From NCBI RefSeq assembly GCF_009765685.1, contig NZ_LMUY01000074.1, positions 1,794 to 49,559 on the forward strand: 47,766 nucleotides of DNA, written 5' to 3'. The stretch comes from Acidisphaera sp. L21. Its GTDB lineage: Bacteria; Pseudomonadota; Alphaproteobacteria; Acetobacterales; Acetobacteraceae. Positions within the stretch are counted from its first letter, which is position 1, and every line of letters starts with the position of its first letter. Positions 9,517-18,373 of the stretch are shown here, in pieces. The notes under the pieces were generated by a model. The model was given only the letters and a program-made list of their open reading frames with translations, was not told where the DNA came from and ran no database searches. Position numbers and translations under genes: made by a program.

Positions 9517-10787
9517 AGCAGGCCTCCGTTCATACCGTCGCAGTCATTGGCGGCGGGATTATCGGGGCATGCTGCGCGATCGAGTTGCTGCGTGACGGTC
9601 ACCGGGTAGTCCTCGTAGAGCCGGATGCACCCGGCGGGCGGCACCAGGCCAGTTTCGGCAACGGGGCCTGGTTCAGTCCGTCGTCTGTCGTGCCCGTCTC
9701 GGTGCCGGGCATGTGGAAAAAGGTGCCGGGATACCTTGCCGACCCGCTGGGGCCGCTGGCGATCCGTTGGCGCTATTTGCCTAAGCTGTTGCCCTGGTTG
9801 GTCCGCTTTCTGCGCGCCGGGTCGACCGTGGCCAGGGTAGAGGCGACGGCGCGGGCGCTGCGCCCGCTGGTCACCGACTCACCCGACCGGCACCGCCGCC
9901 TGGCCGAGGAGGCGGGGATCTCTCATCTCGTCGCCCGGCAAGGCCTGCTATATGTGTTCCCCAGCCTAGCCGATTTTGAGGCAGAGGCGCTGGCCTGGCG
10001 CTTGCGCCGGGAAAACGGCGTGGAATGGATCGAGCTGGATGCCGACGAGCTACGGCAGCAAGAGCCGTCGCTGGATCGCCGCTATACATTCGGTGTACTG
10101 GTGGAGGCGGGGGCGCACTGCCTGGATCCCGGCGGATACGTTGCGGGCCTGGTCGCCTACGCCGAAACTTTGGGTCTGCGCCGCGTCACTGCCAACGCCA
10201 CAGGCTTTCGCGTGCAGCACGGGCGGTTGCAGGCCGTCGAAACCGATGGCTCGGAGATCGCCGCCGACCGTGCCGTCATCGCCGCCGGCGCCCATTCGGC
10301 CAAACTCGCAGCAGCCGTCGGCGATACGATACCGCTGGAGACGGAACGCGGGTATCACGTCGCCATCTCCGCGCCGGAAGTGACGCCCCGCCGCCCGATC
10401 ATGCCCAGCGACGGCAAAATGGCGAACACCGTTACCGGAGGGGCGCTCCGCGTGGCAGGGCAGATCGAATTGGCCGGGCTGGACGCGGAGCCAAACTGGC
10501 GCCGGGCGGATATCCTGCGCGACTACGCTCTCCGCACCTATCCTGGCCTACCCCGTGACCTACCGCCCGACCGGGTCACAAGTTGGATGGGCCATCGTCC
10601 TTCTATCGCCGACGGCCTGCCGGTGATCGGGCTGGCAAGCGGCTGCACGGATGTGGTTCACGCCTTCGGGCACGGGCATATCGGCCTGGCATCTGGCCCG
10701 GTGACGGGTCGGCTGGCGGCCGATCTCGTCAGCGGGACAGCGCCCTGCGTAGACCCGGCGCCGTATCGGCCGGGCCGCTTCCAGTAG
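9513..10787 (+). CDS. FAD-dependent amine/amino acid oxidoreductase (DadA-like, DAO family)
   Basis: A 424-residue flavoprotein of the DAO fold. The N-terminal dinucleotide site is VAVIGGGIIGACCAIELL followed by the acidic end of strand 2 (VLVEPD). A C-terminal FAD segment (MGHRPSIADGLPVIG, then FGHGHIGLASGP) matches the D-amino acid dehydrogenase DadA group. DadA enzymes oxidise D-amino acids to 2-oxo acids plus ammonia and donate electrons to the quinone pool. The start is TTG 9513, overlapping the ABM stop by 3 bases; no ATG or GTG lies upstream of the nucleotide-binding motif. The context suggests deamination of a compound imported by the Liv transporter (inference). Confidence 0.88.
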   Translation: MKQASVHTVAVIGGGIIGACCAIELLRDGHRVVLVEPDAPGGRHQASFGNGAWFSPSSVVPVSVPGMWKKVPGYLADPLGPLAIRWRYLPKLLPWLVRFLRAGSTVARVEATARALRPLVTDSPDRHRRLAEEAGISHLVARQGLLYVFPSLADFEAEALAWRLRRENGVEWIELDADELRQQEPSLDRRYTFGVLVEAGAHCLDPGGYVAGLVAYAETLGLRRVTANATGFRVQHGRLQAVETDGSEIAADRAVIAAGAHSAKLAAAVGDTIPLETERGYHVAISAPEVTPRRPIMPSDGKMANTVTGGALRVAGQIELAGLDAEPNWRRADILRDYALRTYPGLPRDLPPDRVTSWMGHRPSIADGLPVIGLASGCTDVVHAFGHGHIGLASGPVTGRLAADLVSGTAPCVDPAPYRPGRFQ

Positions 10788-10788
10788 G

Positions 10789-11259
10789 CTAGCGCTTCTT
10801 CGCTGTCGCCTGCTGGCGGAACAACGTGTCCGCGGCTTGCTTCTGAGTCGGCGATAGACTGGCGTATAGGCTGTCGAAGGCGGTCGACAACGACGCCGTA
10901 TCGTCCGCATAGGTCTTCGCCAGCGTGGCGTAGGAATGCATGTTGTCCACCGCGCTCATCGTCACGGCGGCGCTGGCACGTTGCTGGAACAACTGCTCCG
11001 TCGTCGCTGCGTTCTCCCGCATAGCCTGTGCGAAGGCGCTCCACAGCGGCGTTTGCGCCGGGGTGATCCCCAATTGCGACTGCAGCGCATTGATCCGCTG
11101 CTCGACCGCCGGGTTCGGTGCCGGCACGGGGGCAGGTGCAGGGGCCGGCGTCGCGGCCACTGCGGGGGTGGCCGCCGGCGCCTGAGCGAACGCCGCGCCA
11201 CACAGGCCGAACGAAAGCGCAACCGCCGCAATGCTTGTGCGGAGTAAAGATGATGTCAT
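10789..11259 (-). CDS. Periplasmic LTxxQ-motif (Spy/CpxP-like) protein
   Basis: A 156-residue exported protein. ATG 11259 starts a good signal peptide (MTSSLLRTSIAAVALSFGL, cleaved after AFA) and has GAGG 8 nt upstream; the longer frame upstream is the shadow of a neighbour. A linker of about 30 residues rich in Pro and Ala follows. The helical body has two LTxxQ-like repeats, ITPAQTPLW and LSPTQKQAAD, typical of Spy/CpxP periplasmic chaperones or stress sensors. It lies 55 nt after the Gly-rich repeat gene on the same strand, so the two probably share a transcript, and it converges on the dadA-like gene. Confidence 0.75.
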   Translation of the reverse strand: MTSSLLRTSIAAVALSFGLCGAAFAQAPAATPAVAATPAPAPAPVPAPNPAVEQRINALQSQLGITPAQTPLWSAFAQAMRENAATTEQLFQQRASAAVTMSAVDNMHSYATLAKTYADDTASLSTAFDSLYASLSPTQKQAADTLFRQQATAKKR

Positions 11260-11314
11260 GTCAATGCCTCGTCGGTGCAGGAGTCGGAAGAAGGAACGGC
11301 GATCCGGGTCGGCG

Positions 11315-12346
11315 CTACCAGTGGCGGTGATGCCAACCACCCCAGCCGTGATGCCAATGCGGCCCGATGAACAGCGGCGGCGGTTCAAATACCACATAGG
11401 GCGCGGGCGGCGGGGGCGCGTAGTAGCGGGTGACGGTGCGGTACTGAACAACTCGACGTGCCGCAACGACCGCGACCGCCGGGATTACGTAGCCGCCGCT
11501 GATATAGCCGCCAGTGCGGTAGCTCGGCGGGATCGAGGCGTCCGCCAAAATGGGAGGCGAAATCACCAGACCGCAGCTGTCAGGCGTCGGAATGATCGGC
11601 GGTGGCCCGGCCTCGGCTACCACCTGCGGCGGCGGCACTACCATGACTGGCGGCGCATAGGCGGCGCCAATCAACGGGCCGACGTCCTCTGTCACGACTG
11701 GCACAGGGGCGGCCGCATACAGGGGCAACGGTGGCTGTATCGCCGGCAAACCCAGGATGATCGGGGGCGGGGCGAAGTAAACCGGGGGCGGCACCACGTA
11801 GGCCGGTGGCGCCAGCAGCACGCCGTAGCCCGCGACAGCAACCGTGCCGAGCGCCAGTGCCGCTAGCCCGACGCCTGCGCCACCCCAGCCCCAGTCGCGC
11901 TGCCAATCATAGGCATGATAGCCCCATCCCCCTGCCAAAGCCGGGCCCCGAAAACCTGGGCCTCGGAACTCTTGACCCCGGAAGGCTGGGCCTCGGAAGG
12001 CTGGGCCTCGGAACGCTGGGCCGGAAAAACCCCGCCCGCGGAAGGCCGGCTCGCCAAAACCTGGCCCGCGAACGCTGTGAAAGGCTGGCCCAGCAAACGC
12101 GCGTGGCCCCGGGCCGCGAAGTCCGCCGCCGCCGAACCGTGGCCCACCGGCGAAATGTGGACCCCCACCGCCGAAACGTGGTCCACCGCCGAAATGTGGA
12201 CCCCCACCACCGAAGTGCGGGCCACCTCCGCCGCCGAAATGGCCGCCGCCGCCATGGCCACCGCCAACCCCGCGCTGAGCATAGGCGGGCGAAATCGCGG
12301 TCGTAGCGAGCAAAACGGCAGCAAGGCAGGCGTGAAGTGGTTTCAT
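11315..12346 (-). CDS. Secreted Gly/Phe/Arg repeat protein with His-rich C-terminus, function unknown
   Basis: The 343-residue product starts at ATG 12346 with signal peptide MKPLHACLAAVLLATTAI ending AYA before QRG. Residues about 25-75 are GGGGPHFGG-type repeats, and about 85-140 are RGPAFRG-type pentapeptide repeats. A hydrophobic stretch (about 160-185, GLAALALGTVAVAGYGVLL) is followed by a Pro/Tyr/Val-rich region (PPAYVVPPPVYFAPPP). The end is rich in Trp and His (HWHHGWGGWHHRHW), which could bind metal or sit at the cell surface. No catalytic domain is visible. Low complexity makes homology assignment unreliable. It probably forms an operon with the downstream Spy/CpxP-like gene. Confidence 0.7.
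   Translation of the reverse strand: MKPLHACLAAVLLATTAISPAYAQRGVGGGHGGGGHFGGGGGPHFGGGGPHFGGGPRFGGGGPHFAGGPRFGGGGLRGPGPRAFAGPAFHSVRGPGFGEPAFRGRGFSGPAFRGPAFRGPAFRGQEFRGPGFRGPALAGGWGYHAYDWQRDWGWGGAGVGLAALALGTVAVAGYGVLLAPPAYVVPPPVYFAPPPIILGLPAIQPPLPLYAAAPVPVVTEDVGPLIGAAYAPPVMVVPPPQVVAEAGPPPIIPTPDSCGLVISPPILADASIPPSYRTGGYISGGYVIPAVAVVAARRVVQYRTVTRYYAPPPPAPYVVFEPPPLFIGPHWHHGWGGWHHRHW
11942..12027. repeat. 15-bp tandem repeats encoding RGPAF-type pentapeptides
   Basis: On the plus strand the unit GAAGGCTGGGCCTCG and close variants recur about five to six times in tandem. On the coding (minus) strand each unit gives a pentapeptide such as RGPAF. The units lie in frame inside the Gly-rich protein gene, so copy number can vary by slippage without a frameshift. 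Confidence 0.7.
12133..12240. repeat. Imperfect GGGGPHF(G)-coding repeats
   Basis: Units of about 24-33 bp built on CCGCCGAAATGTGGACCC (plus strand) occur at least four times. They encode GGGGPHFGGG-type segments on the minus strand. They are coding repeats in the N-terminal half of the secreted Gly-rich protein, not CRISPR repeats: there are no unrelated spacers of constant length. Confidence 0.7.
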
Positions 12347-12449
12347 CGGTCGATTGGATCCCCAACGGCGTCGGCGGGATTGAGTGCCAGAGTTAGGGCA
12401 GGAACATGGCACCCACCCCGCAGACCCGGCGTTGACTGAGTTGTGATCG

Positions 12450-13283
12450 CTAAACGCCGGCGGTCTGCCTTCGTTCCAGCAGCGCCTTCACACCCAATGT
12501 CACCAGTGCCATCGCTGCCAGCAGCGACGCCATGGCGAAGGCCGCGGGCAAATTATAGTCGTTATACAGAATCTCGATATGCAGCGGCATCGTGACCGTA
12601 AGCCCACGTATGTGGCCAGACACGACGGACACCGCGCCGAATTCGCCCATTGCGCGGGCATTGCACAGCAACACGCCGTTTAGCACACCCCAGCGCACTC
12701 GGGGCAGGGTGATGCGTCGAAAAATCTGCCAGCCACTCGCACCCAGGGTCAGCGCCGCCAATTCCTCGTCATCGCCGCGGGCCTGCATGATGGGGATTAC
12801 CTGGCGCACCACGAACGGCACTGTCACGAACACGGTCGCCAGCACGATGCCGGGTAGGGCGAAGATGATCTGCACGTCATGCGCCCGCAGCCATGGGCCA
12901 AACCACCCTTGCAAGCCAAACAGCAGCACCCAGACCAGCCCCGATATCACCGGCGAGACGGAAAACGGCAGCGCCGTCAGCGCCATCAGCGCTGCCCGCC
13001 CGGCAAAGCGATAGCGCGTCAGGCACCACGCTGCCGCGAGGCCGAACACCGTATTCAGCGGCACCGCAATCGCCGCCACCAGCACTGTCAGCCGGATGGC
13101 GTCCCACGCATCGGGCGAGGAGATCCCCTCCGCGTAGCTGCCGATGCCCCGGCGCAAGGCCTCCACCAGCACCACGGCGAGCGGCATCACCAGGATCAGC
13201 ACCATCAGCACCATGGTGCAAGCCACCAGGACGATCCGAAGCGCCGGGCGTTCGCCGATGCCGGTGACGCGGCTATGCTGCAA
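12450..13283 (-). CDS. cysW: Sulfate/thiosulfate ABC transporter permease CysW
   Basis: A 277-residue inner-membrane permease with six hydrophobic segments. The EAA loop is ELAALTLGASGWQIFRRI, and the following NARAMGEFGAVSVVSGHI is diagnostic of CysW. Its ATG overlaps the end of cysT by 11 nt, so the permeases are translationally coupled. No cysA ATPase follows: the next gene downstream is the unrelated Gly-rich repeat protein after about 100 bp. The ATPase must be encoded elsewhere or shared with another importer. Confidence 0.93.
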   Translation of the reverse strand: MQHSRVTGIGERPALRIVLVACTMVLMVLILVMPLAVVLVEALRRGIGSYAEGISSPDAWDAIRLTVLVAAIAVPLNTVFGLAAAWCLTRYRFAGRAALMALTALPFSVSPVISGLVWVLLFGLQGWFGPWLRAHDVQIIFALPGIVLATVFVTVPFVVRQVIPIMQARGDDEELAALTLGASGWQIFRRITLPRVRWGVLNGVLLCNARAMGEFGAVSVVSGHIRGLTVTMPLHIEILYNDYNLPAAFAMASLLAAMALVTLGVKALLERRQTAGV

Positions 13284-14133
13284 CGGTGCGCATCCACAGG
13301 CGTACGGCCCGGCTCTGCACGGCGGATAGCGCCAGCAGGATCAGCAGCGCCGCCAGCAACATCGTGGCGCCAAGCGCGGCAGCGGCGGCGTAGTCATATT
13401 GTTCGAGCTTGCCCACGATCAGCAGCGGCACGATCTCCGACACGCCGGGCCGGTTGCCCGCGATGAAGATGACGGAGCCGTATTCCCCCACCGCCCGGGC
13501 AAACGCCAACCCGGCGCCAGCGAGCAACGCGGGCAATAGCGGGGGCAGCACCACGCGGGCGAACACCTGGCCCGGCCGCGCGCCCAGCGTCAGCGCCGCT
13601 TCCTCCGTCCGGCGGTCCAACTCCATCAGCACCGGCTGCACCGTCCGCACGACATAGGGCAAGCCGACGAATAGTAGCGCGACCCAGATCCCCAGCGGGG
13701 TGAACGCGATTTTCAGCCCAAGCGCCGCCAGCGGGCCGCCGAGCCAACCGTCATCCACATACAACGCCGTCAGCGCCACCCCGGCGACCGAGGTCGGTAG
13801 CGCCAGCGGCAGATCCACCAGCGCGTCCAGCATCCGCCGCCCGGGAAAGCGATAGCGCACCATCGTCCAGGCCAGCAGTAGCCCGATCGGCATATTGGCC
13901 AGTGTTGCCAGGGCCGCAATCACGAAACTGACCCGGAACGCCGCCAGCGCCCGCGGGGCGCTGATAACCTGCCACACCCCCAATGGCCCCAACCCGGCGG
14001 CGCGCAGCACCAGCCCGGCGATCGGGATCAGCACGATCAGCGTCAGATAGGTCGTCGTGATCCCGAACGTCAGCCCGAACCCGGGCAGCACCCCGCGCCG
14101 GGCAGCCCGGCGTTGGGCGTTGGCGCGGCTCAC
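13273..14133 (-). CDS. cysT: Sulfate/thiosulfate ABC transporter permease CysT (CysU)
   Basis: A 286-residue permease. I start it at GTG 14133, which overlaps the sbp stop (GTGA) and gives MSRANAQRR before the first membrane helix ([17 protein letters not shown]). The longer frame upstream would lie inside sbp. The EAA loop [21 protein letters not shown] and the later [18 protein letters not shown] are typical of CysT. It pairs with CysW to form the membrane channel. Confidence 0.92.
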   Translation of the reverse strand: MSRANAQRRAARRGVLPGFGLTFGITTTYLTLIVLIPIAGLVLRAAGLGPLGVWQVISAPRALAAFRVSFVIAALATLANMPIGLLLAWTMVRYRFPGRRMLDALVDLPLALPTSVAGVALTALYVDDGWLGGPLAALGLKIAFTPLGIWVALLFVGLPYVVRTVQPVLMELDRRTEEAALTLGARPGQVFARVVLPPLLPALLAGAGLAFARAVGEYGSVIFIAGNRPGVSEIVPLLIVGKLEQYDYAAAAALGATMLLAALLILLALSAVQSRAVRLWMRTVAA

Positions 14134-15137
14134 TTCACCGGCTGGTAGATCTGGTCGAACACACCGCCATCGCCGAACTGCTCCGCCTGCACCTTCTTCC
14201 AACTACCGAACACCTCATCCACCGTGAAGGTTGTGATGGTCGGAAACTGGCCGGCGTAGCGAGCCATTACGGCCTTGTCGGTCGGGCGGAGGAAATGCTT
14301 GGCATCGATCTCCTGCGCCGCGGGGGAGTACAGATACTGCAAATAGGCTGCGGCTTCTTTCGCGGTGCCGTGCTTGGCGACCACCTGGTCCACCAGCGCC
14401 ACCACAGGCTCGGCCTGGATGGACATCGAGGGTGCGACGATCTCCAACTTGCCCTCGCCGAGTTCGCGCACTGCCAGATTGGCATCGTCCTCCCAGGCGA
14501 GCAGCACGTCACCCTGGTTGCGCCGGGCGAAGGTTATGGTGGCGCCACGCGCGCCGCTGTCCAGTATGGGCACGTGGGAGAACAGATCCCGCACGAAAGC
14601 CTTCGCCTTCTCGGGCGTGCCGCCGGGTTGCTTCAGCGCGTAGCCCCAGGCAGCCAGGTAATTCCACCGCGCGCCGCCGGAGGTTTTGGGGTTCGGCGTA
14701 ATCACCTGCACGCCGGGCTTTAGCAGGTCGCCCCAATCATGGATGCCCTTCGGATTACCCTTCCGAACCACGAACAGGATGGTGGAGGTGTAGGGCACCG
14801 AATGGTTCGGCAGACGGCTCTGCCAATCGGTCGGCAGCAGATGCGCCCGCTCAGCGATGGCATCGATATCCGGCTGCAGCGCCAGGGTGACGACGTCTGC
14901 TTCCAACCCGTCGATCACCGCCCGTGCCTGCGCGCCGGATCCGCCATGCGACGAACGGATGGTGATGGCCTCCCCAGTCTTCGCCTTCCAATCGGCGGCG
15001 AAGGCCTTGTTGATGTCGGCATACAGCTCCCGCGTTGGATCGTAGGACACGTTCAGCAGCGTCACCTCTGCCCGGACGACGGTGCTGCCCAACAGGCCAA
15101 TGGCAAGGATCGCGAGCCCAAGAGTGCGCATTTTCAT
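14130..15137 (-). CDS. sbp: Sulfate/thiosulfate-binding periplasmic protein
   Basis: A 335-residue sulfate-binding protein. The signal peptide [17 protein letters not shown] ends VVRA before [16 protein letters not shown], the standard mature start. The ligand-pocket segments are present: [20 protein letters not shown] and [17 protein letters not shown]. It is the first gene of sbp-cysT-cysW. The second Met (15131) is an equally good start. The upstream region is shared with a divergent flavin monooxygenase gene, suggesting joint control by sulfur supply (inference). Confidence 0.94.
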   Translation of the reverse strand: MKMRTLGLAILAIGLLGSTVVRAEVTLLNVSYDPTRELYADINKAFAADWKAKTGEAITIRSSHGGSGAQARAVIDGLEADVVTLALQPDIDAIAERAHLLPTDWQSRLPNHSVPYTSTILFVVRKGNPKGIHDWGDLLKPGVQVITPNPKTSGGARWNYLAAWGYALKQPGGTPEKAKAFVRDLFSHVPILDSGARGATITFARRNQGDVLLAWEDDANLAVRELGEGKLEIVAPSMSIQAEPVVALVDQVVAKHGTAKEAAAYLQYLYSPAAQEIDAKHFLRPTDKAVMARYAGQFPTITTFTVDEVFGSWKKVQAEQFGDGGVFDQIYQPVK

Positions 15138-15324
15138 GGATCGATCTGGCCGAACTACGCCAGCCGCGTCAATCGACTTCTGCCGATAGAAAGTCTTGCT
15201 ACGATATCACCACCAGCAGGTGAAAACATCCATTGGAGCAGTCATCGGCAGTGCGCCCATTTGTTTGAAATGACCGGTAGCCATCCCAATTTGCGGAAGC
15301 AGTCACTTCAGGATGCCGGATACG

Positions 15325-16668
15325 ATGGCTCAGCCCCGACAACTCCGCCTCGGTGCATTCATGCGGCCGGTGAGCATCCACACCGCCTGGTGGCGTTACC
15401 CTGGTAGCTGGCCGGACGCGAACTTTAACTTCGCCCACCTGAAGCGCTTCGCCCAAACACTGGAACGGGGCAAGTTCGATGCGTTCTTCATGGCCGACCA
15501 CCTGGCCGTGCTGAATATGCCTATGTCGGCGCTGAAGCGCAGCGCCACCGTCACCTCGTTCGACCCGTTGACCCTGCTTCCGGCTTTGGCCGTGGTGACG
15601 GAGCGGCTGGGCCTGATCGCCACCGCCTCCACCACCTTCGAACAGCCCTATATCATCGCCCGTAAATTCGCCTCGCTGGATCACCTCAGCAACGGCCGGG
15701 CAGGGTGGAACCTGGTCACCACCTCCAACCCCGACGCCGCGCTGAATTTCGGCATGGACGACCACATGGAGCACGACGAGCGGTATCGCCGCGCGCGGGA
15801 GTTCCACGAGGTCGTCACTGGGCTGTGGGATAGCTGGGCCGACGACGCTTTCGTGAAGGACGTGGAGTCCGGGGTGTTCTTCGACCCCGACAAGATGCAC
15901 GTGCTGGACCACAAGGGCCCCCATCTCTCCGTTCGCGGCCCGTTGAACATCGCTCGATCTCCCCAGGGTTGGCCGGTGGTGGTGCAGGCCGGCGCGTCGG
16001 AGATGGGGCGGCAGATCGCGGCCGAGACGGCGGAGGTGATCTTCGCTAGCGCCCCTCGGATCGAGGATGGGCGAAGCTTTTACGCCGACGTGAAGGGGCG
16101 CATGGTCAAGCTGGGCCGTAATCCGGACCATCTGAAGGTGCTGCCCGGCGTGCTGGTCGTGGTGGGCGACACCGTTGCGGAGGCGCAGGCCAAGCGCGCC
16201 AAGCTCGACAGCCTGGTGCACGACGACAGCGCACTCCCCAATCTGTCGATGCGGCTTGGAACCGATGTCTCGAAGTTCGACCTGGATGCGCCGTTACCTC
16301 CGATCCCCGAAACCAATGCCAGCCAAAGTGGCCGGCAGGCGGCGATCGAGCTGGCAAAGCGGGAGAACCTGACCGTTCGCCAACTGGCCCAGCGCGGCGC
16401 CGGTTATGGCGGGCTGGTGATGGTCGGAACGCCCCAAACCATCGCCGACCAGATGGAAGAGTGGTTGATGACCAATGCCTGCGACGGCTTCAACGTCATG
16501 TTCCCCTTCCTGCCCGCCGGGTTAGACGATTTCGTCGACAAGGTCGTGCCCGAACTGCAGCGACGCGGGATCTTCCGGCGGAAATACGAAGGTCTGACGC
16601 TGCGAGAGAATCTTGGCCTACCCCGGCCCGAAAACCGCTTTTTCGCGCAGCGCAGAGCCGCCGAATAG
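15325..16668 (+). CDS. FMN-dependent monooxygenase of the NtaA/SnaA/DszA luciferase-like family
   Basis: About 447 residues, the usual length of this family. The start motif is LRLGAFMRPVSIHTAWWRYP. The TIM-barrel flavin site is indicated by FDAFFMADHLAVLN, then LSNGRAGWNLVTTSN, then PVVVQAGASEMGRQ. Relatives oxidise nitrilotriacetate, dibenzothiophene sulfone, or alkyl sulfones and sulfonates using FMNH2 supplied by a separate reductase. I see no reductase gene nearby. Divergence from the sulfate transporter argues for a sulfur-scavenging role (inference). ATG 15313 in the same frame is an alternative start; neither has a clear ribosome site. Confidence 0.88.
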   Translation: MAQPRQLRLGAFMRPVSIHTAWWRYPGSWPDANFNFAHLKRFAQTLERGKFDAFFMADHLAVLNMPMSALKRSATVTSFDPLTLLPALAVVTERLGLIATASTTFEQPYIIARKFASLDHLSNGRAGWNLVTTSNPDAALNFGMDDHMEHDERYRRAREFHEVVTGLWDSWADDAFVKDVESGVFFDPDKMHVLDHKGPHLSVRGPLNIARSPQGWPVVVQAGASEMGRQIAAETAEVIFASAPRIEDGRSFYADVKGRMVKLGRNPDHLKVLPGVLVVVGDTVAEAQAKRAKLDSLVHDDSALPNLSMRLGTDVSKFDLDAPLPPIPETNASQSGRQAAIELAKRENLTVRQLAQRGAGYGGLVMVGTPQTIADQMEEWLMTNACDGFNVMFPFLPAGLDDFVDKVVPELQRRGIFRRKYEGLTLRENLGLPRPENRFFAQRRAAE

Positions 16669-16794
16669 CGACGCTGCCTGTCCAATTTTGTAACAAAACG
16701 ACATGGAGATCAGACCGTAAGATCATTCCCAATTCATTACCACAAGCTCTACTGTGTGACTGGCCGTGATCCGGCGCCGGACGAAGGAGAGGCG

Positions 16795-17970
16795 ATGACT
16801 TTGTTGATCAACGAAGACCGCCTCTCTCCCGTATTGGACGCGATCTACGACGCCGCCGTGCTGCCCGGGCGGTGGCCCGGCGTGCTGCAGCACCTAGGGG
16901 GTCTGTTCAACAGCCATTTCGTCGACGTATTCGCCCGCACCGACGACTGGTCCGACTACCGCGGCATCGCCTTGGGATTGGACAAGGCGGACTACGAAAA
17001 CGAGTTCCTGGATGTCTGGTGTAACCGGAACGTCTGGGGCAAGGCCAAGCCGGTGCGCAGGGCCGGGGAGGTGCTCCCGACGTGGCAGATGGTTGCCAAG
17101 CCAGACGTGCTGCGCAGCGAGATCTACAATGAGTATCTAAAGCCACGCGCCCTGAACGAGGGTCTACGCCTGGCCATCTGGTCTGGTGACGGATGGATCC
17201 AGGACATCTCGATGCTGCGCCCGTGGTCGTCTGGCCCGTTCGAGCAGTTGGAGATCGATCTCGGCAAGCTGCTGCTGCCACATCTGCAACGGGCCTCCGA
17301 GGCGTCCCGCCGGCTGCATGATGCGAAGGCGGCGATGGAGTTGGATGCGATCGCCGGTGCCGCTTTCCTGCTGGACAAGCGAGGCCGGATGGTTCGCCTG
17401 AACGCCGCGGGTGATGACTTGCTGCGGGCGGGGCAGGGGCTTGCACTGCGCGACCAGTGCCTGACGGCGATCTCCAGACTAGACGATGATCGGCTTGCGG
17501 CCGCAATCGCCGGTGCCGGCAGGATGCACGGCGCCTTGCGCGAGGCCGCGTTGGTAACGCTGACCCCAGCGCCCTGCCTGAAGTTGACGGTCATGCCGAT
17601 TCGCGGCGGCACGGAGTGGGATCTGCCAGGCCACCGCAGCGTGCTGGTGTTCGTCAACGCCCCGGCCGTGATGCCTCGATTGTCGCGTCAGGACCTTCAG
17701 GACCACTTCGGGATGACCCGGGCGGAGGCTGACTTCGCCATGGCCTTGATGTCGGGTTGTAGCCTAGCCGACATAGCCAACCGCGGCGCCCGCAGCATCC
17801 ATACCGTCCGTACCCATTTGGGGAAGGTCATGGCCAAAACCCAGACCCGGCGGCAAAGCGAACTCGTGCGGCTGCTGATGGGCATGGAACATGCCAAATC
17901 CGGCGTCGCGGTCGAGGCAACCGCGAGTCGATCAAGGCGATTGCGTTCAATAACGCGCGGAACCTTGTAG
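16795..17970 (+). CDS. LuxR-type helix-turn-helix transcriptional regulator
   Basis: A 391-residue regulator starting at ATG 16795, with an excellent GAAGGAGAGG 4-8 nt upstream; the longer GTG frame from 16756 is not needed. The N-terminal about 200 residues look like a sensor module, followed by a PAS-like segment (about 195-305, beginning AAFLLDKRGRMVRLNAAGD). The C-terminus has a LuxR-type HTH: MTRAEADFAMALMSGCSLAD, then SIHTVRTHLGKVMAKT, then QSELVRLL. The ligand cannot be told. Its neighbours suggest, weakly, control of the adjacent monooxygenase or sulfur genes. Confidence 0.82.
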   Translation: MTLLINEDRLSPVLDAIYDAAVLPGRWPGVLQHLGGLFNSHFVDVFARTDDWSDYRGIALGLDKADYENEFLDVWCNRNVWGKAKPVRRAGEVLPTWQMVAKPDVLRSEIYNEYLKPRALNEGLRLAIWSGDGWIQDISMLRPWSSGPFEQLEIDLGKLLLPHLQRASEASRRLHDAKAAMELDAIAGAAFLLDKRGRMVRLNAAGDDLLRAGQGLALRDQCLTAISRLDDDRLAAAIAGAGRMHGALREAALVTLTPAPCLKLTVMPIRGGTEWDLPGHRSVLVFVNAPAVMPRLSRQDLQDHFGMTRAEADFAMALMSGCSLADIANRGARSIHTVRTHLGKVMAKTQTRRQSELVRLLMGMEHAKSGVAVEATASRSRRLRSITRGTL

Positions 17971-18202
17971 CGCCCGCGCCACAATTTGCTGCCACATGCC
18001 GCAACGACCTGGTCTGGCCTCCCAGCCTATGACGCCTTTGCGGCGCTATGCCCGGCAAGGCAGGGCGATCGTGGCGATGCCCAGGGGTCAAGATCGACGC
18101 TGAATTCCGGATGGAGGCACATCTTGCCGCAGGGTAATTCCAGCAGAACTCCCGCAAATTCAGCACCAAACTCAGCACATCCTACGACGCAGCACGAGCG
18201 GG
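17971..18202. other. Intergenic DNA next to tRNA-Ser, no gene supported
   Basis: This 232 bp lies at the 3' side of the minus-strand tRNA-Ser gene, where integrative elements often insert. I see no integrase remnant, no repeated copy of the tRNA 3' end and no credible coding frame; a 67-codon minus-strand frame here begins inside the tRNA and is spurious. Confidence 0.5.
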
Positions 18203-18292
18203 TGGCGGACAGGGTGGGATTCGAACCCACGGAACCCTTGCGAGTTCGCCAGTTTTCAAGACTGGAGCCTTAAACCACTCGGCCACCTGTCC
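18203..18292 (-). tRNA. tRNA-Ser (anticodon UGA)
   Basis: A 90-nt class II tRNA read on the minus strand. The acceptor stem GGACAGG pairs with CCTGTCC, followed by discriminator G and an encoded CCA. The D-arm is GGCCGAGTGG. The anticodon stem-loop reads CCAGTCTTGAAAACTGG with TGA in the loop. There is a long variable arm, and the T-arm is GTGGGTTCGAATCCCAC. The long variable arm and TGA anticodon identify serine, decoding UCA and probably UCG/UCU. Confidence 0.96.
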
Positions 18293-18373
18293 GCAGCGCC
18301 GGCTATGGAAAGGGTTTCGCGTTTGCGCGCAACCCTTTATTCACTGAGGCTCGCCACGTCGAAACGGGTATCC

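Noticed and set aside
11940-12240. Possible CRISPR-like repeat array
   Set aside because: The repeats are in-frame coding repeats of 15 to about 33 bp without unique spacers of constant length and with no cas genes nearby.
17971-18300. Integration site of a mobile element at tRNA-Ser
   Set aside because: No integrase, no second copy of the tRNA 3' end and no foreign cargo are visible within the window.
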